Assembly (NCBI GenBank): GCA_020632635.1
Contig: JACKFE010000001.1
Span: 434,001-498,000 of the forward strand
Length of the DNA stretch: 64,000 nucleotides
Reading direction: 5' to 3'
Origin: Nitrospiraceae bacterium
GTDB taxonomy: Bacteria; Nitrospirota; Nitrospiria; Nitrospirales; UBA8639
The notes under the pieces are model-generated. The model was not told the DNA's origin. It did no database searches and worked only from the letters and a program-made list of their open reading frames with translations. Of the stretch, positions 8,125 through 17,194 are shown piece by piece. The stretch's first letter is position 1, and every line of letters begins with the position of its first letter. The position numbers and the translations under genes were made by a program.

Positions 8125-9438
8125 TTACCCACTTCGACCTTTCAGTGGAGTTTTCCCCAGAAAACCTTCATAATTTCGCATTAACATATGGTTTTCAATT
8201 TGCTGGGCGGTATCCAGACCAACCCCGATGACAATCAAAAGCGAGGTTCCACCGAAATAAAATGGCATATTCATTTTATAAATCAATAATTCAGGTATCA
8301 CACACACAATTGCCAAATAAATTGCTCCCGCAAAGGTAATTCTTGTAAGGACTTTATAAATAAAATCAGCTGTTTTTTGACCAGGTCTTATCCCAGGTAT
8401 AAATCCACCATATTTTTTCATGTTATCTGCCATATCAACAGGGTTTAAAACGACTGCCGTATAAAAGAAACAAAAGAAAACAATAAGCCCCACATATAAC
8501 AATGTGTACAGAACCGACCCTGGAGCCAGATGAGTTCCCAATGACTGCACCCAAGGGACCTGGATAAAACTTGTAATAGTTGCAGGAAAGGCAATAATAG
8601 AAGAGGCAAAAATTGGAGGAATAACTCCTGCTGTATTGATTTTTAATGGGATATGGGTATTTTGCCCACCAAAAACCCTCCGCCCAACTACTCGCTTGGC
8701 ATATTGTACGGCAATTTTCCGTCGACCAGACTCTAAAAAGACAATAGCTCCAACTACTCCCAACATTACTATACCTAGAATAAGAAGTAGAGGAAGACTG
8801 AGTTGACCGACGCGATAAAGGTCAAAAGTTTGGACAACTGCTGCTGGCAACCTAGCAACAATTCCAGAGAAAATAATAAGAGAAATTCCGTTCCCAACTC
8901 CCCGCTCGGTGATTTGCTCACCCAACCACATAAGAAATGCCGTACCGGCTACTAGGGTAATAACTGTCATAAAACGGAATGACCAACCAGGCTCCAACAC
9001 AAAAGCCCCTTGGTTCATTCCTTCAAGGCCAAGAGCAATTCCAAAGCCTTGTATAAATGCAATGACTATGGTCCCGTACCGGGTATATTGAATTATAGCC
9101 TTTCTACCACGCTCTCCTTCTTTTGCTAATTTTGATAGATGAGGAACAACAACCGTGAGAAGCTGAAGAATGATGGAAGCACTAATATAAGGCATAATTC
9201 CCAAGGCGAAAATAGTAAGCCTTGAGAGTGCGCCTCCTGAGAATATATCCAAAAATCCCATAAGAGCTCCCCCTCGTTCCGTTAGGAATTTGAAGAGCTC
9301 CTCATTATTAATCCCAGGAGTTGGGATATGAGCACCAATCCTGTAGACCGCTAACATAGCCAAAGTGAACAACACCCGGCTACGTAATTCGGGTATTTTA
9401 AAGATATTTTGAAGGCTCGTAATGAGCCGTTCAAGCAC
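8125..9438 (-). CDS. secY: Protein translocase subunit SecY
   Basis: A 437-residue integral membrane protein with about ten hydrophobic segments, forming the SecYEG channel. Typical segments are YRIGAHIPTPGI near residue 32, the plug and TM2 region (MGFLDIFSGGALSRLTIFALG) and the cytoplasmic loop near residue 250 with AKRVVGRRVFGGQ. It overlaps the end of rplO by 8 nt, which implies translational coupling. Its partner SecE is encoded at 34299. Confidence 0.98.
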   Translation of the reverse strand: MLERLITSLQNIFKIPELRSRVLFTLAMLAVYRIGAHIPTPGINNEELFKFLTERGGALMGFLDIFSGGALSRLTIFALGIMPYISASIILQLLTVVVPHLSKLAKEGERGRKAIIQYTRYGTIVIAFIQGFGIALGLEGMNQGAFVLEPGWSFRFMTVITLVAGTAFLMWLGEQITERGVGNGISLIIFSGIVARLPAAVVQTFDLYRVGQLSLPLLLILGIVMLGVVGAIVFLESGRRKIAVQYAKRVVGRRVFGGQNTHIPLKINTAGVIPPIFASSIIAFPATITSFIQVPWVQSLGTHLAPGSVLYTLLYVGLIVFFCFFYTAVVLNPVDMADNMKKYGGFIPGIRPGQKTADFIYKVLTRITFAGAIYLAIVCVIPELLIYKMNMPFYFGGTSLLIVIGVGLDTAQQIENHMLMRNYEGFLGKTPLKGRSG

Positions 9439-9880
9439 GACCGATCACCCTAGCTTGTCCGCCAGATTTTTCAATTTTTTCTTTAGCCGATTCGCTAAAG
9501 CAGTGAGCCTCAATAATCATTGGGCGACCAACTTCCCCAACACCAAGAATTTTCACCAAGGGATTACGGCCTTTAATAATATTTTTTTGTTTGAGAATTG
9601 CAGGTGTAATTGTATCAACATCCTGAAGCGATGCTAATTTCTTTAGATTGACCACAACATATTCAACCTTGAACACATTATTAAATCCACGCTTTGGAAG
9701 ACGGCGAACTAAGGGAATTTGCCCCCCCTCAAATCCAACCTGATTTGCTCGACCAGATCTGGCCAACAGACCTTTATGGCCTTTACCTGAAGTCTTCCCT
9801 AAACCTGAACCTTGCCCTCGGCCTAAACGCTTCTTCTTGGATTTTGCCCCTGGAGCAGGGCTGAGCTCATGGAGTTTCAT
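9431..9880 (-). CDS. rplO: 50S ribosomal protein L15
   Basis: A 149-residue protein with the glycine- and lysine-rich N-terminal extension (KKRLGRGQGSGLGKTSGKGH) that threads into 23S rRNA. It overlaps rpmD upstream by 4 nt and secY downstream by 8 nt. Confidence 0.97.
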   Translation of the reverse strand: MKLHELSPAPGAKSKKKRLGRGQGSGLGKTSGKGHKGLLARSGRANQVGFEGGQIPLVRRLPKRGFNNVFKVEYVVVNLKKLASLQDVDTITPAILKQKNIIKGRNPLVKILGVGEVGRPMIIEAHCFSESAKEKIEKSGGQARVIGRA

Positions 9881-10059
9881 TGCTCGATTACCTCAAGAAG
9901 ATGCCTCACTTTGTATACCAATCCACGAACCTGAGCAGTGTCTGGACGACTGACCGTTTGGCCAATTTTTCTTAATCCAAGCCCTTTTAGGACGACGCGC
10001 ATTTTTTCTGGATGCCCGATCATACTGCGTTTTAGCTTAATTGATAAATTCGATGCCAA
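9877..10059 (-). CDS. rpmD: 50S ribosomal protein L30
   Basis: A 60-residue protein with the L30 core (IKLKRSMIGHPEKMRVVLKG, then LGLRKIGQTVSRPD). Its position between rpsE and rplO is canonical. Confidence 0.95.
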   Translation of the reverse strand: MASNLSIKLKRSMIGHPEKMRVVLKGLGLRKIGQTVSRPDTAQVRGLVYKVRHLLEVIEQ

Positions 10060-10125
10060 TTTCTTAATCCTTCAATAAAAAAGATCTTTAAATTTTGCGT
10101 GTATCCTGAATTTAAGACAAAGTCT

Positions 10126-10626
10126 TTAACTGTTGGCTACTGGTTCGGTTGCATTTCTTCTCATTTCCCTGACTTTTTGTGGATCACGAAGTTGCCGCAA
10201 CCCTTCGAGAGTGGCCCGTACAGCATTAAACGGATTGCCACGACCAAGCGTTTTTGCCACAATGTTCTGCGCTCCAGCAACCTCTAATAAAATTCGAACA
10301 GCACCACCAGCAATAATTCCAGTGCCTTTTTGAGCTGGCTTTAATAAAACATGCTCTCCACCAAAGTACCCATGAACTTCATGAGGAATTGAATTGGAAC
10401 GCAACGGTATTTTTATCAGACTTTTTTTAGCCTGTTCAATAGCCTTTGAAATTGCAGAGGGAACTTCAGCTGCCTTTCCCTTACCCACACCAACCCAACC
10501 CTCTCCATCACCAACTACAACCAAGGCAGAAAAGGAAAATCTCTTTCCCCCCTTTACCACCTTTGCTACCCTATTTATTGTAACCGCTTTGTCCTTTAGA
10601 TTAAGCTCTTCGACGTTCAATTTCAC
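10126..10626 (-). CDS. rpsE: 30S ribosomal protein S5
   Basis: A 166-residue protein with the N-terminal double-stranded-RNA-binding-like domain (VNRVAKVVKGGKRFSFSALV would be the family pattern; here INRVAKVVKGGKRFSFSA) and the C-terminal domain GTGIIAGGAVRILLEVAG. S5 lines the mRNA entry site and affects decoding accuracy. Confidence 0.97.
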   Translation of the reverse strand: MKLNVEELNLKDKAVTINRVAKVVKGGKRFSFSALVVVGDGEGWVGVGKGKAAEVPSAISKAIEQAKKSLIKIPLRSNSIPHEVHGYFGGEHVLLKPAQKGTGIIAGGAVRILLEVAGAQNIVAKTLGRGNPFNAVRATLEGLRQLRDPQKVREMRRNATEPVANS

Positions 10627-10671
10627 TGATACACACCCTTCCCCTTCAATGAAACACAGACTTAACCTGAC

Positions 10672-11037
10672 CTAGAATTTCAAACCACCTGTTCGCGCAG
10701 CCTCAGCCAAAGCCTTAACTCGACCATGATAGAGTCTACCCCCACGATCAAATACCACCATGTCTATTGGAATGGCTCTCGCTCGTTCTGCCAAAGTCTC
10801 TCCCACTATTTTCGCAGCTTCCACGTTTCCACCTGACTTTAATTTCTCTCTCAAGCCTGGGTCACAGGAAGAAGCTGAAACTAACGTTCTCCCTACTGAG
10901 TCATCAATTATTTGCGCATAAATATGCGCATTACTCCTGAACACATTCAATCTTGGCCTGTTGGTTGTCCCCAGGATACGCAGTCGTACCCGCCGTTTTC
11001 GGTTTTTCAGTCTTTTTTGTTTTTCAAAAATATTCAC
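10672..11037 (-). CDS. rplR: 50S ribosomal protein L18
   Basis: A 121-residue 5S rRNA-binding protein with RLRILGTTNRPRLNVFRSNA, HIYAQIIDD and the C-terminal VVFDRGGRLYHGRVKALAE block. It lies between rplF and rpsE. Confidence 0.97.
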   Translation of the reverse strand: MNIFEKQKRLKNRKRRVRLRILGTTNRPRLNVFRSNAHIYAQIIDDSVGRTLVSASSCDPGLREKLKSGGNVEAAKIVGETLAERARAIPIDMVVFDRGGRLYHGRVKALAEAARTGGLKF

Positions 11038-11046
11038 CGTGATTCC

Positions 11047-11586
11047 CTATTTTTTACCAGCCTTACCAGCTTTTTTTCGTAAAACTTCCCCTAGATATTT
11101 AATGCCTTTTTGCTTGTATACATCTGGCACCTTTAATGTGCGGATTTGAGCAGCTGACTGAGAAACGACTCGCTTATCAATTCCCTTTAAAGCAATTAAG
11201 GTCTGCTTATCAACCGAAACCTCAACCCCCTTTGGCAGAGCCAAGGAAACCGGGTGAGCATAGCCAACAGTAAACGTTAATGAATTTCCCTGGGCTTGAG
11301 CTCGATAACCCACACCCATGATTTCAAGATTTTTCTGATATCCCTTCATTACACCCACAATGTGATTTGCAATTTCAGCTCGGCTTAGACCATGAAGAGC
11401 TTTCAATTTATTAGTTTCACTTGAGCGAGTAAGAATAACCGAACCATCTTCTACTCTGGCCTGTATTCCAGGAAACAAATCCCATTGCAAAATACCTAAT
11501 GGGCCTTTCACTGAAACCAAACTACCTTTCACTTGGACTTCAACACCCTTCGGAATAGGTATAGGTCTTTTCCCAATTCTAGACAT
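11047..11586 (-). CDS. rplF: 50S ribosomal protein L6
   Basis: A 179-residue protein of two repeated L6 folds, with the MSRIGKRPIPIPKGV start and the C-terminal signature PDVYKQKGIKYLGEVLRKK. It binds near the sarcin-ricin loop where elongation factors act. It starts 9 nt before rplR. Confidence 0.97.
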   Translation of the reverse strand: MSRIGKRPIPIPKGVEVQVKGSLVSVKGPLGILQWDLFPGIQARVEDGSVILTRSSETNKLKALHGLSRAEIANHIVGVMKGYQKNLEIMGVGYRAQAQGNSLTFTVGYAHPVSLALPKGVEVSVDKQTLIALKGIDKRVVSQSAAQIRTLKVPDVYKQKGIKYLGEVLRKKAGKAGKK

Positions 11587-11633
11587 ACTTAATATCCTCA
11601 GCTATCAAACTAAATTTCTTCAACCTTTCATTA

Positions 11634-12038
11634 TCACCAAACATGACAAAGCACTTCCCCACCGACTTTCAGCTTACGACATTGTTCATCCGTTAAAATT
11701 CCTTTGTCAGTGGTGATAATCGCCAATCCTAACCCACGCATCACTCTCGGCAATTGATCTGCACTGGCATAAACTCTACACCCAGGCTTACTAATTCTTT
11801 TTATTCCTGTAATAAAAGATTTTTTTTGACGCCCAGGTTCATATCTAAGAACCACCTCAATTGCAGGATGACCATCAGAGGCAATCAGCCTAAAGTCATG
11901 TATATAGCCCTCATTTTTTAAAATTCCAAGCAAATCTTTTTTCATCTTCGATGAGGGAACTTGCAAAGTCTCATGACCACGTCCGCCTGCATTTTTAATG
12001 CGGACAAACAAGTCGGCTATTGGATCTGTCATGGACAT
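11634..12038 (-). CDS. rpsH: 30S ribosomal protein S8
   Basis: A 134-residue 16S rRNA binding protein. The DPIADLFVRIKNA N-terminus and the C-terminal ITTDKGILTDEQCRKLKVGG block identify it. In E. coli S8 represses the spc operon by binding near rplE; no such site was tested here. Start may be Met1 or Met3. Confidence 0.97.
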   Translation of the reverse strand: MSMTDPIADLFVRIKNAGGRGHETLQVPSSKMKKDLLGILKNEGYIHDFRLIASDGHPAIEVVLRYEPGRQKKSFITGIKRISKPGCRVYASADQLPRVMRGLGLAIITTDKGILTDEQCRKLKVGGEVLCHVW

Positions 12039-12066
12039 ATTTAACGCCTTTCAATAGTTAACATTT

Positions 12067-12252
12067 TTACCAGCTAGACTTCGTTACTCCCGGAATGTCC
12101 CCACGCAAACTTAAAAATCTAAAACAAATTCTACACATTTGAAAACGTCTCAAAAAACTCCTGACCCGCCCACAAAGCGGACATCGATTATATTTTCTGA
12201 CCATAAATTTCGGCTCACGCTTAACTTTATTTCTTAATGCCAGCCTTGACAC
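12067..12252 (-). CDS. rpsN: 30S ribosomal protein S14, short zinc-binding type
   Basis: I place the start at GTG 12252, with AAAGGAG 5 nt upstream, giving 61 residues, the usual size of zinc-type S14. An in-frame TTG five codons earlier overlaps that ribosome binding site and is unlikely. The zinc ribbon is CPLC and CRIC, followed by FRFLSLRGDIPGVTKSSW. It sits between rplE and rpsH. Confidence 0.93.
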   Translation of the reverse strand: MSRLALRNKVKREPKFMVRKYNRCPLCGRVRSFLRRFQMCRICFRFLSLRGDIPGVTKSSW

Positions 12253-12278
12253 AACGGCTCCTTTCAAAGATTACCGAA

Positions 12279-12902
12279 TTATTTCCTAAATGGCATTCCC
12301 ATGTGAGCTAATAATGACTTTGCTTCATCATTTCGTTTTGCTGAAGTAACAAAAGTAATATCCATACCATGGATAGACGCCACTTCATCGTATTTAATTT
12401 CAGGGAAGGTTAACTGCTCCTTTAAACCCAATGTATAATTACCTCGCCCATCAAAAGCCTTAGTCGACACTCCCCGAAAATCCCGAATCCGCGGAAGAGC
12501 AATTGTCACTAACCTATCCATAAACTCCATCATTTGATTGCCCCTCAAGGTCACCTTTGCTCCAATTGGTAGACCCTGACGAAGCTTAAATCCAGCTATA
12601 GCTTTTTTCGCCCTGGTCAAAACAGGCTTTTGACCAGTTATTAGCTCCAATTCCTGCGATGCACTTTCTAATAATTTAACATTTTGAACTGCTTCACCCA
12701 TTCCCACATTCAGAACAATTCTTTCTACCCGAGGAACCTGCATTGGATTTTTATATCCAAACTCCTTCATCATGGCCGGAACAACTTTTTCACGGAAGGC
12801 CGCCTTTAACCTTGGCATATAATTATCAGGCTTGGCGACAGGCGACGACGATTTTTTCTCTTTTGCCTTACCTGCACTTTTTTGCTCTGGTTTCGTTTTC
12901 AT
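12279..12902 (-). CDS. rplE: 50S ribosomal protein L5 with N-terminal extension
   Basis: A 207-residue 5S rRNA-binding protein, longer than the usual 179-187. The extra 28 residues are Lys/Ser/Pro-rich and look disordered; the normal core begins at MPRLKAAF. Core motifs include IVLNVGMGEAVQN and FDGRGNYTLGLKEQ. The start codon overlaps the rplX stop by one base (TAATG), supporting use of the extended start by translational coupling. Confidence 0.95.
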   Translation of the reverse strand: MKTKPEQKSAGKAKEKKSSSPVAKPDNYMPRLKAAFREKVVPAMMKEFGYKNPMQVPRVERIVLNVGMGEAVQNVKLLESASQELELITGQKPVLTRAKKAIAGFKLRQGLPIGAKVTLRGNQMMEFMDRLVTIALPRIRDFRGVSTKAFDGRGNYTLGLKEQLTFPEIKYDEVASIHGMDITFVTSAKRNDEAKSLLAHMGMPFRK

Positions 12903-13234
12903 TATGCTTTATCCAACGATTCATTAGGAGACTTCTGATAAACTCTAGATTTTCGGCCATCTTCAAAAACCTTAGTTCTTATCCTTGACGGCTTTTGAAT
13001 AGATTCACAAAAAGGCATAACATTGGAAATATCCATCAGACCTTCTCGCTCTAAAATTCCACCCTGTCGATTTTTTGCATTGGGTTTAGTATGGCGCTTG
13101 ACGATATTGAGCTTTTCAACGGAAACCTTTCCGGCTCGCCTATCCACGCGTAAAATCTTACCGGACTTTCCCCGCTCCTTACCCGCCACAACCATGACCA
13201 AATCGCCTTTTTTAACTCTAAATTTCACTGACAT
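12902..13234 (-). CDS. rplX: 50S ribosomal protein L24
   Basis: A 110-residue early-assembly protein with a KOW motif near the N-terminus (KKGDLVMVVAGKERGKSGKI) and the NIVKRHTKPN segment. Its stop overlaps the rplE start. Confidence 0.96.
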   Translation of the reverse strand: MSVKFRVKKGDLVMVVAGKERGKSGKILRVDRRAGKVSVEKLNIVKRHTKPNAKNRQGGILEREGLMDISNVMPFCESIQKPSRIRTKVFEDGRKSRVYQKSPNESLDKA

Positions 13235-13248
13235 ATTTTCCCTACAAT

Positions 13249-13617
13249 TTAAATGACTTCCGGTGCGAGCGAAATAATCTTCATATACTTTTTCGTACGC
13301 AATTCCCGCGCAACCGGACCAAATATACGAGTCCCTACCGGCTCACCTTGAGCATTCACCAATACACAAGCATTACGATCAAAACGAATATGAGATCCAT
13401 CATCACGGCGGCGGCCCTTTTTGGTTCGAACAATCACCGCCTTCATAACATCCCCTTTTTTTACAGAGGCTTTTGGAATTGCTTCCCGCACTGAGACAAC
13501 TATTAGATCTCCAAGCGATCCATATCGTCTTTTTGTTCCACCAAGGACATGAAAACAACGAACACTTTTGGCCCCAGAATTGTCCGCAACATCCAAATAT
13601 GTATAATTTTGTATCAT
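13249..13617 (-). CDS. rplN: 50S ribosomal protein L14
   Basis: A 122-residue protein showing the L14 signatures (YLDVADNSGAKSVRCFHVLG, and GTRIFGPVARELR). It lies at the subunit interface. It is 14 nt before rplX and 54 nt after rpsQ. Confidence 0.97.
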   Translation of the reverse strand: MIQNYTYLDVADNSGAKSVRCFHVLGGTKRRYGSLGDLIVVSVREAIPKASVKKGDVMKAVIVRTKKGRRRDDGSHIRFDRNACVLVNAQGEPVGTRIFGPVARELRTKKYMKIISLAPEVI

Positions 13618-13671
13618 AATTTACCCAATGGTACTGTATTCTATTTTAGTTCAATCCAACACCCACGGACT

Positions 13672-13926
13672 TCACCGAGGAAGAACCTCGAGAACACGCC
13701 AATTTTTGTCCTTACTTATTGGCCTTGAATAGCCAATCCTTACCTTGTCACCAACCTGACAACGATTAGTCTCATCATGAGCTTTCAATTTACTTTTCTT
13801 CCTGACAACCTTCCCATAAACCGGGTGCTGCTCAACACGCACAATTTCTACCACTACGGTTTTTTGCATTTTATTGCTAACCACTTTCCCAAAAATTTCC
13901 TGAGGAACAGGCCTTACTTGCGACAT
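13672..13926 (-). CDS. rpsQ: 30S ribosomal protein S17
   Basis: An 84-residue OB-fold protein with GKVVSNKMQKTVVVEIVR and HPVYGKVVRKKSKLKAHDE, both typical of S17. It sits between rpmC and rplN. Confidence 0.96.
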   Translation of the reverse strand: MSQVRPVPQEIFGKVVSNKMQKTVVVEIVRVEQHPVYGKVVRKKSKLKAHDETNRCQVGDKVRIGYSRPISKDKNWRVLEVLPR

Positions 13927-13958
13927 ATACCTAAGATTCCCTTCATATAAAACTTCTT

Positions 13959-14144
13959 TTAGCCTTTTTGTCGAATAACAGTATTAATCCTAGCAATATC
14001 TCGTTTTGCCTCTCGGATCTTCATGGGATTTTCCATTCTTCCCATAGCCAACTGACTTCTAAAGTGGAAAAGCTCACCCTTCAGATGACTGACCTTTTCC
14101 AGCAACTCAGATTTTTCCAAATTTTTAATATCATTTATATTCAT
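13959..14144 (-). CDS. rpmC: 50S ribosomal protein L29
   Basis: A 61-residue two-helix protein from ATG 14144 (MNINDIKNLEKSELLEKV). A TTG nine codons upstream is in frame but has no Shine-Dalgarno and would exceed the usual size. GGAG lies 13 nt before the ATG, a long spacing. The C-terminal REAKRDIARINTVIRQK pattern is typical of L29. Confidence 0.93.
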   Translation of the reverse strand: MNINDIKNLEKSELLEKVSHLKGELFHFRSQLAMGRMENPMKIREAKRDIARINTVIRQKG

Positions 14145-14174
14145 AAGAAATTTTGTACTCCGAAAACCCAAAAT

Positions 14175-14597
14175 TTACAAAACTGGAATTTCCCCTCGAA
14201 TAACAAATTTTGTGGCAACTGGCAATTTATGTCCAGCCAATCGCAAGGCCTCTTCCGCTATTTGCTGCGTCACATCATCCATTTCAAATAAAATTCGGCC
14301 AGATTTAACTGGAGCCACCCAAAACTCAGGGTTACCCTTTCCTTTACCCATTCTTACTTCGGCCGGTTTTTTAGTTATAGGCTTATCAGGAAAAATCCTT
14401 GTCCAAATCCTACCCCCACGCTTCACATGCCTTGTCATTGCTATCCTAGCAGCTTCAATTTGCCGGGCAGTAATCCTTCCTGGCTCGAGGGCCTTTAAAC
14501 CAAATTGACCATAAGACACCTCACCGCCTCGATACGCTTTTCCGCCCAATCGACCTTTTTGAACTTTTCTGAATTTAACCCGCTTTGGCGACAACAT
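14175..14597 (-). CDS. rplP: 50S ribosomal protein L16
   Basis: A 140-residue protein with MLSPKRVKFRKVQKGR and the GRIWTRIFPDKPITKKPAEV, RMGKGKGNPEFWVAPV signatures. L16 contacts the A and P tRNAs. It starts 35 nt after rpsC. Confidence 0.97.
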   Translation of the reverse strand: MLSPKRVKFRKVQKGRLGGKAYRGGEVSYGQFGLKALEPGRITARQIEAARIAMTRHVKRGGRIWTRIFPDKPITKKPAEVRMGKGKGNPEFWVAPVKSGRILFEMDDVTQQIAEEALRLAGHKLPVATKFVIRGEIPVL

Positions 14598-14632
14598 GAA
14601 AAAATCGCTCCAATGTCAATATCTAAATGGTT

Positions 14633-15298
14633 CTACAAAAACCCTAGAGTTGGTTCGGATTTTTCTAACGATGGGATTTCGGCATCCCCCTTAAATACCC
14701 ACGCCTTCACTCCAATTTGCCCCATAGCTGTCTTGGCTTCAGCAAAACCGTATTCCACATCAGCCCTAAGAGTGTGCAAAGGCACCCGACCCTCTCTATA
14801 CCATTCCGTTCTTGCTATTTCATGACCACCCAGACGCCCGGCACAATACACCTTTACTCCTAGCGCACCCAACCGTAAGGCAGCAGCGACACTTCGCTTC
14901 AACGCTCGACGAAAGGACACCCGCTTTTCCAATTGAGTGGCAATATTTTCTGCCACAAGCTGGGCATCCAACTCAGGCTTCTTAATCTCTTTCACGGTTA
15001 CAAACACTTCACTTCCATACTGCTGCTCAAGAGCCGCCTTCAATTTATCGACCTCGGCTCCTTTTCGCCCGATTATTATTCCTGGACGCGCAGTATGAAT
15101 TATAAGTTTTAATTGATTACCGGATCGTTCAATTTCAACACTTGATATTCCAGCGTGATATAACTTTTTCTTAACCAATCCTCTAATGGCCAGGTCCTCA
15201 TGAAGAAGCTTGGCATAATCTTTTTTGGCATACCACCTGGACCGCCACGTTCTCGTATAACCAAGCCTAAAACCAAAAGGGTGAGTCTTTTGACCCAT
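14633..15298 (-). CDS. rpsC: 30S ribosomal protein S3
   Basis: A 221-residue protein with a KH domain (GIIIGRKGAEVDKLKAAL, about residues 74-91) and the C-terminal S3 domain (GRLGGHEIARTEWYREGRVP). It forms part of the mRNA entry gate. Confidence 0.97.
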   Translation of the reverse strand: MGQKTHPFGFRLGYTRTWRSRWYAKKDYAKLLHEDLAIRGLVKKKLYHAGISSVEIERSGNQLKLIIHTARPGIIIGRKGAEVDKLKAALEQQYGSEVFVTVKEIKKPELDAQLVAENIATQLEKRVSFRRALKRSVAAALRLGALGVKVYCAGRLGGHEIARTEWYREGRVPLHTLRADVEYGFAEAKTAMGQIGVKAWVFKGDAEIPSLEKSEPTLGFL

Positions 15299-15335
15299 TT
15301 AATTTCTCCTGACCTTATAAATGATTCAGTAAACG

Positions 15336-15674
15336 TTAAACCGACGGAGCCACAGTAATTGTAATATGACTAGTCCGCTTTTTTATGGGATTAGCTCTCC
15401 CCATAGAGCGAGCCCGAAAACGCTTAAGAACAGGGCCTCCATCGACAAAGGCTCGTGCCACATAAAGCGCATCCGCCTCCCCTAAATCTTTTTGACCGGC
15501 ATTAGCTACCGCTGACTGAAGAAGCTGCTCAACCACCCTAGCTGCAGACCGAGGTGTATACTTTAAAATAGAAAGGGCTTCTGCCGCATTCTTCCCACGG
15601 ACCATATCGATTACCAACCTGGCTTTTCGTGGTGCGATCCGAACATATCGTAAAATTGCCTTGGCTTCAGACAT
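15336..15674 (-). CDS. rplV: 50S ribosomal protein L22
   Basis: A 112-residue exit-tunnel protein: RYVRIAPRKARLVIDMVRGK at the start and the extended hairpin ending near RARSMGRANPIKKRTSHI. The hairpin reaches the macrolide-binding constriction. Confidence 0.97.
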   Translation of the reverse strand: MSEAKAILRYVRIAPRKARLVIDMVRGKNAAEALSILKYTPRSAARVVEQLLQSAVANAGQKDLGEADALYVARAFVDGGPVLKRFRARSMGRANPIKKRTSHITITVAPSV

Positions 15675-15714
15675 TCATTTTCTCTCTATTTTCAAAAAAA
15701 CAATTGATAGGGCT

Positions 15715-16002
15715 CTACTTCAGCGCCACTGCCTTTTCAGTTTTTGCGGCTCCATGTCCCTTAAAGAACCTCGTAGGAGCAAACTCTCCAAGTTTATGAC
15801 CCACCATATTTTCTGTCACATAAACCGGAATAAATTTTTTTCCATTATGAACGGCAAACGTCAAGCCTATCATATCTGGAAGCACCGTTGAGCGACGCGA
15901 CCATGTCTTTATAACTTTAGAATCGTGAGATTCACGGGCTTTTTCGACCTTCTTGGCCAAATGCTCATCTATAAACGGACCCTTTCTGACAGACCTTGGC
16001 AT
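15715..16002 (-). CDS. rpsS: 30S ribosomal protein S19
   Basis: A 95-residue head protein with MPRSVRKGPFIDEHLAKKV and the GHKLGEFAPTRFFKGHG signature. It lies between rplB and rplV. Confidence 0.97.
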   Translation of the reverse strand: MPRSVRKGPFIDEHLAKKVEKARESHDSKVIKTWSRRSTVLPDMIGLTFAVHNGKKFIPVYVTENMVGHKLGEFAPTRFFKGHGAAKTEKAVALK

Positions 16003-16016
16003 TTCATCCCCTCAAT

Positions 16017-16856
16017 TTAACGCGTTTTCTTTTTTCGGCGAGCAATAATCATTTTCGAAGTTGGATTCTTCTTTTTTCTGGTCTTATAACCTTTCGTTGG
16101 TTGCCCCCATGGGGAAACAGGATGCGGATTCCCCTGCCCCGACTTCCCCTCACCACCACCATGAGGATGGTCAACAGGATTCATGACCACTCCCCGAACA
16201 TGAGGCCGCTTACCCATCCAACGCGATCTACCAGCTTTACCAATACTAATATTGTTATGATCCAGATTTCCTACCTGACCCACTGTTGCCATACAGGTAC
16301 CAAGTATCTTTCTCATTTCACCTGATGACAGACGGATTTGAACATAAGCACCTTCCCGCCCCATCACTTGAGCGGAAGCGCCTGCACTTCTAGCCAATTG
16401 AGCCCCCTTGCCAGGACGCATTTCAATATTGTGAACCACCACACCAAAAGGGACCTCCATTAAAGGAAGGGCGTTTCCAGTCCTGACATCTACCTTTGAA
16501 CCTGATTGAACCGTATCCCCAACCGCCAATCCATGAGGAGCCAGAATATACCGCTTTTCACCATCAGCATAATTTAATAAAGCAATCCTCGCAGTTCTAT
16601 TTGGATCATATTCCAATCTTGACACCCTAGCTGGAATTCCAATCTTATTCCGCTTAAAATCGATTGCCCTATATAATCGCTTATGGCCACCGCCACGATA
16701 ACGAACAGTGATTCTTCCAGCATTATTACGACCGCCAGATTGCTGAAATGAACTCAGCAAACTTTTTTCTGGCTTATTGGGCGCCAAGCCCTCATTAACA
16801 GTAGAAGACATTCCTCGACGACCAGGAGAAGTTGGATTGAAGTCTTTTATTGCCAT
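16017..16856 (-). CDS. rplB: 50S ribosomal protein L2
   Basis: A 279-residue protein close to the peptidyl transferase centre. The C-terminal signature RGVVMNPVDHPHGGGEG, including the functionally important His, is present. The basic tail is TSKMIIARRKKKTR. Confidence 0.98.
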   Translation of the reverse strand: MAIKDFNPTSPGRRGMSSTVNEGLAPNKPEKSLLSSFQQSGGRNNAGRITVRYRGGGHKRLYRAIDFKRNKIGIPARVSRLEYDPNRTARIALLNYADGEKRYILAPHGLAVGDTVQSGSKVDVRTGNALPLMEVPFGVVVHNIEMRPGKGAQLARSAGASAQVMGREGAYVQIRLSSGEMRKILGTCMATVGQVGNLDHNNISIGKAGRSRWMGKRPHVRGVVMNPVDHPHGGGEGKSGQGNPHPVSPWGQPTKGYKTRKKKNPTSKMIIARRKKKTR

Positions 16857-16903
16857 TTTATGGTTCCAATAAATCTAATTACACACCATACCGTTAAGAA
16901 AAT

Positions 16904-17191
16904 TTACGCACTTTCATACAAATCTATTTTTTCACCAGACTTCAAAGTAACAATTGCCTTTCGCCAATCAGCCCTCTTACCAAGATATCGACCCTGGCGC
17001 TTCATTTTCCCAAGAACATTCTGGACATTTACTGAACTAACTTTCACCTGAAAGACCTTTTCAACTGCACGCTTAACATCAATCTTTGTGGCTTTTCCAT
17101 CCACAGCAAAAGCAATAGCGTTTTTAGTCTCACGAATACTTGTAATTTTTTCTGTCAACAAAGGCCTGATTAGAACATCATGAGGATTCAA
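16904..17191 (-). CDS. rplW: 50S ribosomal protein L23
   Basis: A 95-residue exit-site protein that docks trigger factor and SRP. It shows RPLLTEKITSIRETKNAIAF and the RRGRY-like block (here KRQGRYLGKRADWRKA). It begins 3 nt after rplD. Confidence 0.96.
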   Translation of the reverse strand: MNPHDVLIRPLLTEKITSIRETKNAIAFAVDGKATKIDVKRAVEKVFQVKVSSVNVQNVLGKMKRQGRYLGKRADWRKAIVTLKSGEKIDLYESA

Positions 17192-17194
17192 GGC

